64,000 bases of DNA from Flagellimonas sp. CMM7 (lineage in GTDB: Bacteria; Bacteroidota; Bacteroidia; Flavobacteriales; Flavobacteriaceae), in the NCBI RefSeq assembly GCF_021390195.1, contig NZ_CP090003.1, forward strand, positions 918,001 through 982,000, in the 5' to 3' direction. This document shows, piece after piece, positions 15,570 through 24,574 of this stretch. The translations under genes and the position numbers were made by a program. The notes below the pieces were generated by a model. It saw only the letters and a program-made list of their open reading frames with translations. It did not search any database and had not been told where the DNA came from. Within the stretch, counting starts at the first letter, position 1. Every line of letters starts with the position of its first letter.

Positions 15570-16322
15570 CTAATCATTAAAAATCAATCGTCCGTTGAAG
15601 AGTTCCTCAACATCAACTTCAGGCGGACGGTTGTTACTTATAACATCCCCTGTCCCCCTTATGACCCCACTAATTCTTTGCTCCGGATTCACAAACACAT
15701 CATTTGACCCTCTGTGATCCATACTGACATTCTGCGCAACTAGATTTTTAGCTTCAATTCTAGAATCTCCCGCTGCCAGGGTAAGGGTTAAATTGGTGGT
15801 AGTCCCTCTAAGTTGAAAAAAAGCAATACCATTTACCACAATGCTTACATTTTCTGATGCCACCTCTAAATCAAAAGAACCATCTGTAGTTTCCGCGTCT
15901 GGTTCTGCAAAGCTTTCTGATAATAGGGAGAGATTTGGGTAATTTAATACTCCATCACTAGAAATCAAGAGACCAGTACTGCTGCGTATTTCTTCAATAT
16001 TTGGTGAGGTAACATAAATTGTGGTCAACCCATAATCACGAAAAAAATTACAACCATTCTCGTTTCTGAGTATGAGACGATTATCTTCTACCTGAGCCGA
16101 GACCTCCTTCCGAAGGAATTCTCCTGTTTCAATTTCAACTACTTGCTCAGCCCCTTGTCTTATTACTAAATTGATGTTCTCAAAGACTGTAATATTAGTG
16201 AATTCATTAACATCCACAGTCTCTCGAACCAAATCACCCGCGTTTTGAAAACAATCAGGGGTATTTTCACCATTGCATGCAATTAAAAACAAAGCCAGAT
16301 ATGTGATTACCCATTTTTTCAT
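15570..16322 (-). CDS. DUF2807 (GIN domain) lipoprotein
   Basis: 250 aa; lipobox LFLIAC with C16, then a head-GIN (DUF2807) domain opening VNEFTNITVFENINLVIRQG, a beta-helix-like fold common in Bacteroidota. Function is not known for the family. Its ATG overlaps the end of the PagL-like gene by 4 bp, so the two are coupled. Confidence 0.8.
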   Translation of the reverse strand: MKKWVITYLALFLIACNGENTPDCFQNAGDLVRETVDVNEFTNITVFENINLVIRQGAEQVVEIETGEFLRKEVSAQVEDNRLILRNENGCNFFRDYGLTTIYVTSPNIEEIRSSTGLLISSDGVLNYPNLSLLSESFAEPDAETTDGSFDLEVASENVSIVVNGIAFFQLRGTTTNLTLTLAAGDSRIEAKNLVAQNVSMDHRGSNDVFVNPEQRISGVIRGTGDVISNNRPPEVDVEELFNGRLIFND

Positions 16323-17419
16323 AAACGAACTCCTATTCCAAATTCAACAGTTTCTGCCTTGGCACCATGAGATTTTAGGGTTACCGCTCCGAAGATTTTA
16401 TCTCCAAAATAGCGTTTGAGCCCTATCCTGTTATAAATCTTACCTTCAAAATCAAAGGGATAATATACATAGTATCCCAATTGTGCAATCACGCTCATTT
16501 TGTTTACAAAAAGTTCATGACCTATAAAAAGTCCAACACGTTTGTAATCCGTATCCGAAGCTACATTAAGTTCTGGAAATGAAATAGATTGAAAACGAAT
16601 CACTTCCTTTAAAAAAGTTGAAAAGAACACATCTGTCCCAAATTGTAAAGCACTCTTTCTTCCAAGTCTCTTATCTGCATATGCCGAGAGAATAAAAAAT
16701 CCATATCGACCAAGGTCAATAATGTCGCTTTCATTTGCACCACCTCTTAAAACCAAATTGTATCGAATGGGCTCGGCAACGTTCTCTGTTGTTTCTGTTT
16801 GAATGAATTCATAGGATTTTTCAGAATCCAAATCATAGGTCAACCCTACGTTAAAAGCCATGGTGTTGGTAGAAGTATTTGGAGCTTTAAAATTAGCGTT
16901 GGAGTAATGTAGCAATGAGATTCCCGCTTTTAGCCCTAAACCAGCAAAAAGGTTCTCTTTATGGTAATTGAACATGACCAAGGTAGAAGCCAATATATGG
17001 GAACCATATGCATTGTTCCTAAAATTTTCGGTTTTATCATACGGATTTGTGTTGTAAGCCAGTCCTTGTCCAATGCGGAGTTGGAGATTTCGTTTTAAAA
17101 AGTAGAAATTGTAATGCGCATACAGCCCAAAGAGATCCCCTAAAGTTGAATTGTTTGTGTTTTGATATACGAATGAAGCACCAGTATCAGGGTATCCATA
17201 TTGTGATTCCCATTCTTCATTCCCAAACCGTTTTCTGCTTAATCCTAAAATAACTCCTCCGGGGTGGTTTGTTATTAAATGTGAAATATCCGGGTTATGC
17301 AATACTATGGAACCATAAAACTGGTTTACATCTACCACAAACTTTTTTGGAACTTCCTCTTTTTGGGAAAATCCGTAGCTACCACATATAAGAATATATA
17401 AACAAAGTAGGCGCTTCAT
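16319..17419 (-). CDS. acyloxyacyl hydrolase (PagL-like outer-membrane lipid A deacylase family)
   Basis: 366 aa with a signal peptide (ends YGFSQ). The PagL-type motif HYSNANFKAPNTSTNTMAFN begins at H171-Y-S173-N174, which would supply the catalytic His-Ser pair. The N-terminal half looks like the PagL barrel; the C-terminal 150 residues (from LVLRGGANESD) appear to be a second barrel-like part. Known members remove the 3-O acyl chain of lipid A; here the substrate is inferred. It starts 19 bp after metF and may be transcribed with it. Confidence 0.72.
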   Translation of the reverse strand: MKRLLCLYILICGSYGFSQKEEVPKKFVVDVNQFYGSIVLHNPDISHLITNHPGGVILGLSRKRFGNEEWESQYGYPDTGASFVYQNTNNSTLGDLFGLYAHYNFYFLKRNLQLRIGQGLAYNTNPYDKTENFRNNAYGSHILASTLVMFNYHKENLFAGLGLKAGISLLHYSNANFKAPNTSTNTMAFNVGLTYDLDSEKSYEFIQTETTENVAEPIRYNLVLRGGANESDIIDLGRYGFFILSAYADKRLGRKSALQFGTDVFFSTFLKEVIRFQSISFPELNVASDTDYKRVGLFIGHELFVNKMSVIAQLGYYVYYPFDFEGKIYNRIGLKRYFGDKIFGAVTLKSHGAKAETVEFGIGVRL

Positions 17420-17438
17420 GAGGCGCTAAAATAGGAAA

Positions 17439-18392
17439 TTAAAATACCTCTCTCGCAATGGCTTTGATATTATCCGATTTGCCCATAGAATAATAATGTA
17501 ATACGGGCGCTCCAGCTTCTTTTAATTCCTTGGACTGTTGAATACACCATTCCACACCAACCTGACGGACTTCCTTATTGGTTTTGCAAGCTTCCACTGC
17601 ATCTACCAAATCTTGTGGAATATCTACACGGAATACTTGTGGAAGTAATTGTAAATGCCGTTTAACCGCTATTGGTTTTATTCCAGGAACTATAGGAACG
17701 GTAATGCCCATTTTTCTTGCTTCCTCAACAAACTCAAAATACTTTTGATTGTCAAAAAACATCTGTGTAACAACATAATCTGCTCCTAAATCCACTTTTT
17801 GTTTCAACCTCTTTAAATCTGATTTTAAGGAAGGAGATTCCATATGTTTCTCAGGATACCCAGCTACACCAATGCAAAAATCTGAACAATTGTCCGTTTC
17901 AATCACTTCATGCAAATAGTTACCACAGTTCAATTTTTGAATTTGCTCAACCAAGCTCGATGCGTATGGGTGACCTCCCTTGGTGGGTTCAAAGTATTTC
18001 TCTTCTCGCATGGCATCTCCACGCAAAGCCATTACATTGTCTATTCCCAAATAATGACAATCCACCAGTAAATATTCGGTTTCTTCTTTGGTAAATCCTC
18101 CGCATAAAACATGGGGCACTGTATCTACATTGTACTTATGGGTTATAGAAGCACAAATCCCCAAGGTCCCAGGACGCATCCGCGTTAATTTTTTATCCAA
18201 AAGACCATCCCGATCTATGTACACAAACTCTTCCCTAGAAGTGGTAACATCTATAAAAGGTGGTTTAAATTCCATGAGAGGGTCAATATTATTGTAGAGT
18301 TCCTGAATGCTTTTCCCCTTTACTGGTGGTATAATTTCAAAACTGAAAAGCGTTTCTCCTTTTGCTTTTTTAATGTGGTCTGTTACTTTCAT
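17439..18392 (-). CDS. metF: methylenetetrahydrofolate reductase
   Basis: 317 aa flavoprotein, TIM barrel, reducing 5,10-methylene-THF to 5-methyl-THF for MetH. Motifs: FSFEIIPP at the N-terminus, the conserved ALRGD (FAD/folate loop) and the DYVVTQMFFDN and VPGIKPI strands. It begins 3 bp after the metH-C stop and belongs to the SAM-riboswitch operon starting at metH-N. Confidence 0.93.
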   Translation of the reverse strand: MKVTDHIKKAKGETLFSFEIIPPVKGKSIQELYNNIDPLMEFKPPFIDVTTSREEFVYIDRDGLLDKKLTRMRPGTLGICASITHKYNVDTVPHVLCGGFTKEETEYLLVDCHYLGIDNVMALRGDAMREEKYFEPTKGGHPYASSLVEQIQKLNCGNYLHEVIETDNCSDFCIGVAGYPEKHMESPSLKSDLKRLKQKVDLGADYVVTQMFFDNQKYFEFVEEARKMGITVPIVPGIKPIAVKRHLQLLPQVFRVDIPQDLVDAVEACKTNKEVRQVGVEWCIQQSKELKEAGAPVLHYYSMGKSDNIKAIAREVF

Positions 18393-18395
18393 TGA

Positions 18396-21116
18396 TTATT
18401 CTTCAGCAATATTGGGAGCAAGCCACTTTTGCGCTTCCTCCAACTTAATTTCTTTCCTTTTGGCAAAATCCTCAACTTGGTCTTGTTTTATTTTTCCCAA
18501 GCCAAAATATTTGGTTTCTGGATGTCCAAAATAATATCCGCTTACACTTGCTGCTGGCCACATGGCTAAACTTTCGGTAAGCTGTACTCCTATTTTTTCT
18601 TCTACATTTAACAACTCCCAAATAGTCAGTTTCTCCAAATGATCGGGGCAAGCTGGGTAACCTGGCGCCGGTCTTATTCCTCTGTACTTTTCATCAATTA
18701 AATCGGTATTGGACAGGGTTTCACTTGATGCATACCCCCAGTATTTAGTCCGCACTTCTTTATGGAGGTATTCCGCAAGGGCCTCTGCCAAACGGTCTGC
18801 CAAAGCCTTAATCATTATGGAACTGTAATCGTCAAGGTTCTTTTCAAATTCTGCAGCCAATTCTTGAGTGCCAAATCCGGTAGTAACGCAAAAACAACCC
18901 ATATAATCTTGAATCCCCGTTTCTTTTGGAGCGATAAAATCTGACAGTCCTATGTTTGGGACTCCCGCTCTTTTTTTAAGTTGCTGACGAAGGGTTCTAA
19001 AAATATATTTGGGATCTTTGTTCTCGACTGCGCTCGAACTGACAGGAGAGGCAATAACCTCAATATCGTCGTTATTGATGGTGTTTGCAGGAAATAAACC
19101 AAAAATAACTTTGGCTTTCAACAATTTTTCATCCAAAACTCGCTTCAGCATAACCTGTGCATCTTCAAAAAGTTCTGTAGCTTGATTTCCAACTACATTG
19201 TCTTTTAAAATGGCTGGATATTTTCCATGTAAATCCCAACTTCTAAAGAAAGGTGTCCAATCTATAAAGTCCCTAAGTTTCTTTAAATCAAAATCTTCCC
19301 ATACCTGAACACCTAATTCATTTGGTTTTTTGATATCTGAAGCGTTCCATTCTATTTGAAGTTTATTTTGTCTGGCTTCTGCCAATGTCAAATATTCTTT
19401 TTGTTTGGTTCTATTCAAAAACTTATCTCTAAAACTCTCATAATCCAACTTGATGGATTTTTTATAGTTATTAGAAGTCTCTTTCTGTAGTAAATCTCCA
19501 ACAACTGTCACTGCTCTTGAAGCATCGTTAACATGAACCACTGCTTGACTATATTGAGGATCAATCTTTACTGCGGTATGAGCTTTACTCGTAGTAGCAC
19601 CACCTATTAACAGGGGAACAGTAAATTCTTGTCGTTCCATTTCTTTGGCCAAAAAGACCATTTCATCCAGAGATGGTGTAATCAACCCACTTAAACCAAT
19701 AATATCGACCTGTTCTTCTTTGGCTTTTTGAATGATTTTTTCAGGGGGAACCATGACCCCCATATCTACAATTTCATAGTTGTTGCAGGCAAGAACCACA
19801 CTTACGATATTTTTTCCAATATCGTGAACATCTCCTTTAACAGTAGCCATTAACACCTTTCCAGCTCCTTGTGAGGTGTTAAGATCAGGATTGTTCTTTT
19901 TTTCTTCTTCTATAAAGGGTTCTAAATACGCTACGGCTTTTTTCATCACTCGTGCCGATTTTACCACCTGGGGAAGGAACATTTTCCCACTTCCAAATAA
20001 ATCCCCTACCACATTCATTCCGGTCATCAAGTTCCCCTCGATAACCTCCAACGGTCTGGAAGCATTTGAGCGTGCTTCTTCAATATCTTCAAGAATAAAC
20101 TGATCAATTCCTTTCACCAAAGCTCTTGTGATTCTGGCCTGCAAAGGTTCTTCTCTCCAAGACAAATCAACTTTGTTTTCCTTTGCCTTCCCTACAACAG
20201 TTTCTGCAAATTCCAATAATCGTTCGGTAGCATCATCTCTGCGGTTTAGGATTACATCTTCAACATGTTCCAACAAATCTTTTGGAATATCATCATAAAC
20301 TTCCAACAAAGCGGGGTTTACAATACCCATGTTCATTCCTGCATTAATGGCATGATACAAAAACACAGAGTGCATTGCTTCCCTGACTGGGTTATTTCCT
20401 CTGAAAGAAAATGAAACATTGCTCACTCCGCCACTAACACTGCAGTGAGGGAGATTCTCCTTTACCCATTTAGTTCCCTGAATAAAATCCAAGGCGTTTA
20501 ACCGATGTTCTTCCATTCCGGTTGCAACAGGGAAAATGTTAAGATCAAATATGATATCCTCAGCTGGGAATTTGACCTGATCCACTAAAATTCGATACGA
20601 TCGCTCCGCAATCTCTTTACGTCGTTCCAGATTATCTGCCTGACCTACCTCATCAAAAGCCATAACGATAACAGCAGCACCATATCGTTTTATCAATGTA
20701 GCTTGATGTATAAATTGCTCTTCTCCTTCTTTTAAACTGATGGAATTTACTACGCACTTTCCCTGAACTACTTGAAGACCAGCTTCAATGATTTCCCATT
20801 TGGAACTATCTATCATTATGGGAACCCTTGCTATATCTGGTTCGGCCACAATTAAGTTTAAAAACCTGACCATGGCTTCTTTTCCATCAATAAGGCCGTC
20901 GTCCATATTGATGTCTATTACCTGAGCTCCTCCTTCTACCTGGTGTCTGGCTACATCCAACGCCTCATCAAATTTTTCTTCTTTGATTAACCGAAGGAAT
21001 TTTTTTGATCCAGCCACATTGGTTCGTTCCCCAACATTTATAAAGTTGCTATCCGGGGTAATAACTAATGGCTCTAGTCCACTAAGTTTTAAATATTTTG
21101 GTTTGATCTTAGTCAT
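18396..21116 (-). CDS. metH: cobalamin-dependent methionine synthase, folate/B12/SAM-domain subunit
   Basis: 906 aa, the C-terminal three quarters of MetH as a separate gene. Pterin-binding domain (about 14-280, opening [15 protein letters not shown]), B12-cap and B12-binding domain with the axial-His motif [11 protein letters not shown] (about 428-438), and the SAM-dependent reactivation domain from about 590 to the end ([12 protein letters not shown]). Between NDDIEV and LRQQ it carries a stretch [15 protein letters not shown] encoded by a REP-like half-element (19021-19044). Its ATG shares one base with the stop of the ABM gene. Confidence 0.93.
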   Translation of the reverse strand: MTKIKPKYLKLSGLEPLVITPDSNFINVGERTNVAGSKKFLRLIKEEKFDEALDVARHQVEGGAQVIDINMDDGLIDGKEAMVRFLNLIVAEPDIARVPIMIDSSKWEIIEAGLQVVQGKCVVNSISLKEGEEQFIHQATLIKRYGAAVIVMAFDEVGQADNLERRKEIAERSYRILVDQVKFPAEDIIFDLNIFPVATGMEEHRLNALDFIQGTKWVKENLPHCSVSGGVSNVSFSFRGNNPVREAMHSVFLYHAINAGMNMGIVNPALLEVYDDIPKDLLEHVEDVILNRRDDATERLLEFAETVVGKAKENKVDLSWREEPLQARITRALVKGIDQFILEDIEEARSNASRPLEVIEGNLMTGMNVVGDLFGSGKMFLPQVVKSARVMKKAVAYLEPFIEEEKKNNPDLNTSQGAGKVLMATVKGDVHDIGKNIVSVVLACNNYEIVDMGVMVPPEKIIQKAKEEQVDIIGLSGLITPSLDEMVFLAKEMERQEFTVPLLIGGATTSKAHTAVKIDPQYSQAVVHVNDASRAVTVVGDLLQKETSNNYKKSIKLDYESFRDKFLNRTKQKEYLTLAEARQNKLQIEWNASDIKKPNELGVQVWEDFDLKKLRDFIDWTPFFRSWDLHGKYPAILKDNVVGNQATELFEDAQVMLKRVLDEKLLKAKVIFGLFPANTINNDDIEVIASPVSSSAVENKDPKYIFRTLRQQLKKRAGVPNIGLSDFIAPKETGIQDYMGCFCVTTGFGTQELAAEFEKNLDDYSSIMIKALADRLAEALAEYLHKEVRTKYWGYASSETLSNTDLIDEKYRGIRPAPGYPACPDHLEKLTIWELLNVEEKIGVQLTESLAMWPAASVSGYYFGHPETKYFGLGKIKQDQVEDFAKRKEIKLEEAQKWLAPNIAEE
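19021..19044. repeat. half-copy of the REP-like element inside metH
   Basis: Minus strand TGTCAGTTCGAGCGCAGTC then GAGAA: same plan as the 5' half of the copy at 56824 (TGTCACATCGAGCGCAGTG then GAGATG). It is read in frame by metH and codes for residues near SPVSSSAVE, between the cap of the reactivation domain and its core. Confidence 0.55.
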
Positions 21117-21397
21117 TAGCTATAATGTAATACTTTAGGAAAAGGGTCGTAAAAATGATGTAATAACTTTTTCCACTCTTGATAATCCTGGGATTGACGA
21201 AAACCTATTTCATGATCTTCCAAAGTTTGCCAGTTTACCAAAAGAATATATTGGTCTTCTATTTCAATACACTTTTTAAGTTCGTGGGAGACATACCCTC
21301 GCATTGATGAAATTATTGAAGAAGCTTTAACATAGTTTTCTTCAAACGCCGTCTGCTTCTCTTGTTTAACTTGTAAAATAGCTACTTCCAAAATCAT
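21116..21397 (-). CDS. small ABM-domain (antibiotic biosynthesis monooxygenase-like) protein
   Basis: 93 aa, a single ferredoxin-like ABM domain ([24 protein letters not shown]... [25 protein letters not shown]). Family members are heme- or quinol-handling enzymes or have no known role. It sits between the two halves of metH, overlapping metH-N by 4 bp and metH-C by 1 bp, so all three are translated together. A role in methionine synthase function or corrinoid care is suggested by place only. Confidence 0.8.
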   Translation of the reverse strand: MILEVAILQVKQEKQTAFEENYVKASSIISSMRGYVSHELKKCIEIEDQYILLVNWQTLEDHEIGFRQSQDYQEWKKLLHHFYDPFPKVLHYS

Positions 21398-22398
21398 ACG
21401 TTTTCTACTAAAGCCTTACGTGGTTCATATTCTATTGTCAAATCCGCAATGGCCTTAATGTGCTCTGGGGTAGTTCCGCAACAACCGCCCACAATATTTA
21501 CAAGACCTTTTTCCAAGTATTCTTTTATTTGACTTGCCATTTGCTCAGGAGTTTCATCATATTCCCCAAAGGCGTTTGGCAATCCAGCATTAGGATGGGC
21601 AGAAACCCCATAATTTGTTTTTGCTGATAATACCTCTAAATGAGGTACCAGTTGTTTTGCGCCTAAAGCGCAATTAAACCCAACAGAAATAATAGGAATA
21701 TGAGAAATGGATATTAGAAAAGCTTCTGCCGTTTGACCAGATAAAGTACGCCCTGAAGCATCGGTTATGGTTCCACTGACCATTATGGGCACTTTAATAC
21801 TTCTTTCCTCTTTGACTTCTTCAATAGCAAACAATGCCGCTTTGGCGTTTAAGGTATCAAAAATGGTTTCTACCAATAAAACATCTGCTCCCCCATCCAA
21901 CAATGCTTCCACCTGTTCTTTATAGGCTATCCGTAATTCATCAAAAGAGACTGCTCTATATCCAGGGTCATTTACATCTGGTGACATGCTGGCTGTTTTA
22001 TTCGTGGGGCCAATACTTCCTGCAACAAATCTTGGTTTATGAGGTTCCCTTGCCGTGAACTCTTCAGCTACTTTTTTGGCAATTTTGGCAGATTCATAAT
22101 TGAGTTCATAGACCAAATCTTCCATATGATAATCCGCCATGGCGATGGTCGTTCCAGAAAATGTATTGGTTTCTACAATATCTGCTCCGGCTTCAAAATA
22201 CTTTTTGTGTACTTCCGCAATGGCATGTGGTTGGGTCAATGATAAAAGGTCGTTATTCCCCTGAAGAGGATGTTTCCAATCTTTGAACCGCTCCCCTCTA
22301 AAATCTTCTTCCTGAAATTTATACCGTTGCAACATGGTACCCATGGCACCATCCAACACTAAAATACGCTCTTGTAAAACAGCTTCAATATTATTCAT
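21394..22398 (-). CDS. metH: methionine synthase homocysteine-binding subunit
   Basis: 334 aa, the homocysteine S-methyltransferase domain of MetH as its own gene. Zinc ligands are the Cys of GFNCALG and the CC of GGCCGTTP. The N-terminus [14 protein letters not shown] is canonical. With the ABM and metH-C genes it makes a split methionine synthase, under the SAM-I riboswitch at 22477-22589. The unfused arrangement is known in several Bacteroidota. Confidence 0.92.
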   Translation of the reverse strand: MNNIEAVLQERILVLDGAMGTMLQRYKFQEEDFRGERFKDWKHPLQGNNDLLSLTQPHAIAEVHKKYFEAGADIVETNTFSGTTIAMADYHMEDLVYELNYESAKIAKKVAEEFTAREPHKPRFVAGSIGPTNKTASMSPDVNDPGYRAVSFDELRIAYKEQVEALLDGGADVLLVETIFDTLNAKAALFAIEEVKEERSIKVPIMVSGTITDASGRTLSGQTAEAFLISISHIPIISVGFNCALGAKQLVPHLEVLSAKTNYGVSAHPNAGLPNAFGEYDETPEQMASQIKEYLEKGLVNIVGGCCGTTPEHIKAIADLTIEYEPRKALVENV

Positions 22399-22476
22399 AA
22401 CACAATTACCCTTTATTAAGAGTTATACTATTGTATCAAGAAAAGTGTAGGAAATACAGTGAAAAGTATTCGTTAC

Positions 22477-22589
22477 GTTATCCTTCCTAAAACCAAGAAT
22501 TTGATTTAAGGTAGAATTTAGCACCTTCTTTAAGAGTAAAGGGTTGCTAAGGTTTCATAGGGTCTAATCCCTCCGCCTTTCTTGATAAC
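22477..22589 (-). ncRNA. SAM-I (S-box) riboswitch of the metH-metF operon
   Basis: Minus strand: P1 5' strand GTTATC (22584-22589) and 3' strand GATAAC (22477-22482); core AAGAAAGGCGGAGGGATTA, GACCCTATGAAACCTTAGC, AACCC, then GGTGCTAAATTCTACC, the S-box consensus. Its downstream 78 nt before the metH ATG hold no clear U-run hairpin, so control may be at translation or through an element I cannot see. The region 22399-22476 has nothing else I can assign. Confidence 0.92.
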
Positions 22590-22594
22590 AATCT

Positions 22595-22602
22595 CAAATT
22601 TA
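22595..22602 (-). promoter_or_regulatory. -7 element of the metH operon
   Basis: Minus-strand TAAATTTG, a full TAnnTTTG match, placing the transcript start at the 5' edge of the riboswitch. Confidence 0.5.
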
Positions 22603-22673
22603 TAAATGAACTGAGAACAAAATAACCACTCTTTGGCTTCAAAAACAACTTTAATTCTCTTTTTGTAGCGTTA

Positions 22674-22707
22674 AAACCTCCCTAAGTGGCCACAAAGGAA
22701 GGTTTTT
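22674..22707 (-). terminator. terminator of the sulfate-assimilation operon
   Basis: Minus strand AAAACCTTCC - 14 nt - GGGAGGTTTT, a 10-bp stem with one G-U pair (mismatched on the plus strand), ending in U4. It lies 27 bp after the stop of the ferredoxin-reductase gene. The loop holds the palindrome TGGCCA. Confidence 0.6.
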
Positions 22708-22734
22708 GACTAACTCAAATAATCTAAAAAAACT

Positions 22735-23796
22735 TTAGACTATACTTTGTACCACTTCTTTTTTGGCTTCTTTTTTAGTTCCGTCAAAACCTTCAACTCC
22801 ACCAACTGTGGTATATTTCATCACAAATCGTTTATCTGGGTTTATAATTTGATATGCAAACTGACACATTACGGCAGCCTCATGGAATCCAGATAAAATC
22901 AATTTTAATTTTCCCGGGTAAGTGTTTACATCTCCAATGGCAAATACTCCTGGTATATTGGTCTGGTAATCTTTTCCGTTATTTACTTTGATAGCATTTT
23001 TTTCAATCTCCAAGCCCCAGTTCCCTATTGGTCCAAGTTTTGGGGAAAGACCAAACAATGGAATAAAACTATCTGTTTCCAAATACGTTTCTCCTTTGGT
23101 TTCATTATTATGTTTGATGACAACGGCCTGAAGTTCGTTTTTGCCATGTACCTCTTTTACTTCTGCTTCGGTGTACAGCTGAATTTTACCCAATTTGGCC
23201 AATTCCGAAGCTTTTTCAACGGAATCCAAAGCACCTCTAAATTCATTCCTTCTGTGTACCAAAGCCACTTCTGAAGCCACATCTACCAAATAAATGGCCC
23301 AATCCAATGCGGAATCTCCACCACCTGCAATGACCACTTTTTTATTTCGATATACTTCCGGGTCTTTTATGATATATGAAACTCCTTTGTCCTCATAATC
23401 GCCAATATTGGGGATAATCGGTTTTCTGGGTTCAAAAGAACCTAGTCCCCCAGCTATAACCACAATTGGGGCATGATGTTTAGTTCCTTTGTTTGTGGTA
23501 ACAATAAAAGATCCATCTTCTTGTTTATCTAGGGTTTCTGCACGTTCTCCTAAGGTAAAACCGGGTTCAAATGGTTTTATCTGCTCCATTAATCGATTCA
23601 CCAAATCACCAGCTAAAATCTCTGGGTAAGCAGGAATATCATAAATGGGTTTCTTTGGGTAAATTTCTGAGCACTGTCCACCGGGCTGAGGCAATGCATC
23701 TATTAAATGCGTCTTCAGTTTTAGTAAACCTGCTTCAAATACCGTGAATAACCCTGTAGGACCTGCTCCTATGATAAGTATATCTGTTTTAATCAT
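22735..23796 (-). CDS. thioredoxin-reductase-like ferredoxin-NADP+ reductase
   Basis: 353 aa FAD/NAD(P)H oxidoreductase: FAD motif IIGAGPTGLF (8-17), PGGQC, NADPH motif VIAGGGDSALDWA (about 160) and C-terminal FAIGDVNTYPGK. It lacks the CxxC disulfide of thioredoxin reductases, as expected for the YumC-type ferredoxin reductases. As last gene of the operon it probably supplies reduced ferredoxin to the sulfite reductase two genes upstream. Confidence 0.87.
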   Translation of the reverse strand: MIKTDILIIGAGPTGLFTVFEAGLLKLKTHLIDALPQPGGQCSEIYPKKPIYDIPAYPEILAGDLVNRLMEQIKPFEPGFTLGERAETLDKQEDGSFIVTTNKGTKHHAPIVVIAGGLGSFEPRKPIIPNIGDYEDKGVSYIIKDPEVYRNKKVVIAGGGDSALDWAIYLVDVASEVALVHRRNEFRGALDSVEKASELAKLGKIQLYTEAEVKEVHGKNELQAVVIKHNNETKGETYLETDSFIPLFGLSPKLGPIGNWGLEIEKNAIKVNNGKDYQTNIPGVFAIGDVNTYPGKLKLILSGFHEAAVMCQFAYQIINPDKRFVMKYTTVGGVEGFDGTKKEAKKEVVQSIV

Positions 23797-23797
23797 C

Positions 23798-24574
23798 TTA
23801 TTCTTTTTCTAATAACACTATTTCTTTCTGATTGTATTCTCTTTGGACTTCCAGTATTCTTTGTCGATGACTGACCACCTCGCCAATAATAATAATGGCA
23901 GGATTGGATAACTGCTGCTCCCTTGCCTTGTACTCAATAGAAGCAACAGTACCAATACCTATTTTCTCTTTATCCGTAGTGCCATTTTGAATAATAGCAA
24001 CTGGAACGTTCGATTTCCCTTCATTCTTAAAGAGCTCCATTATTTCTGTCAGCTTTGACATTCCCATCAAAATCACCACCGTGGCATTTGATTTTGCTGC
24101 CAAGGCAACATCTTTGGATAGTTTATGCTCCTTCGTAGTCCCTGTGATTACCCAAAAACTCTCTGTAGCTCCTCTTTTGGTTACAGGAATATTTTGAAAT
24201 GCTGGTACGGATACCGAGGAAGAAATTCCTGGAACTACAGCTACTTCAACACCTTGTTTAGCTGCATATTCCATTTCTTCAGCTCCTCGACCAAAAACAA
24301 AAGGATCTCCTCCTTTTAATCGCACAACATGCTTATTCAAATGAGCACGACTAACTATAAGTTCATTAATCTGATCTTGCTGATAGGCATAACAGCCTTT
24401 TCGTTTACCTACAAAGATTTGCTCTGCATTTGGTGCATAATCCAACAGCTGAGGATCTACCAAGGCATCATATAAAACTACATCTGCAGCCTGCAATGCC
24501 TTCACACCCTTAAGGGTAATTAAATCGACATCTCCAGGACCTGCTCCTACTACTGTAAGTTTTCCTCTATACAT
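23798..24574 (-). CDS. cobA: uroporphyrinogen-III C-methyltransferase
   Basis: 258 aa SUMT. Motifs VGAGPGDVDLITLKG near the N-terminus and VRLKGGDPFVFGRGAEE, then VVPGISS: the SAM-binding landmarks. It makes precorrin-2, the first step from uroporphyrinogen III to sirohaem (the sulfite reductase cofactor) and to corrinoids (used by MetH). It overlaps the sulfite reductase gene by 8 bp. The oxidase/ferrochelatase that finishes sirohaem is not in the window. Confidence 0.92.
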   Translation of the reverse strand: MYRGKLTVVGAGPGDVDLITLKGVKALQAADVVLYDALVDPQLLDYAPNAEQIFVGKRKGCYAYQQDQINELIVSRAHLNKHVVRLKGGDPFVFGRGAEEMEYAAKQGVEVAVVPGISSSVSVPAFQNIPVTKRGATESFWVITGTTKEHKLSKDVALAAKSNATVVILMGMSKLTEIMELFKNEGKSNVPVAIIQNGTTDKEKIGIGTVASIEYKAREQQLSNPAIIIIGEVVSHRQRILEVQREYNQKEIVLLEKE

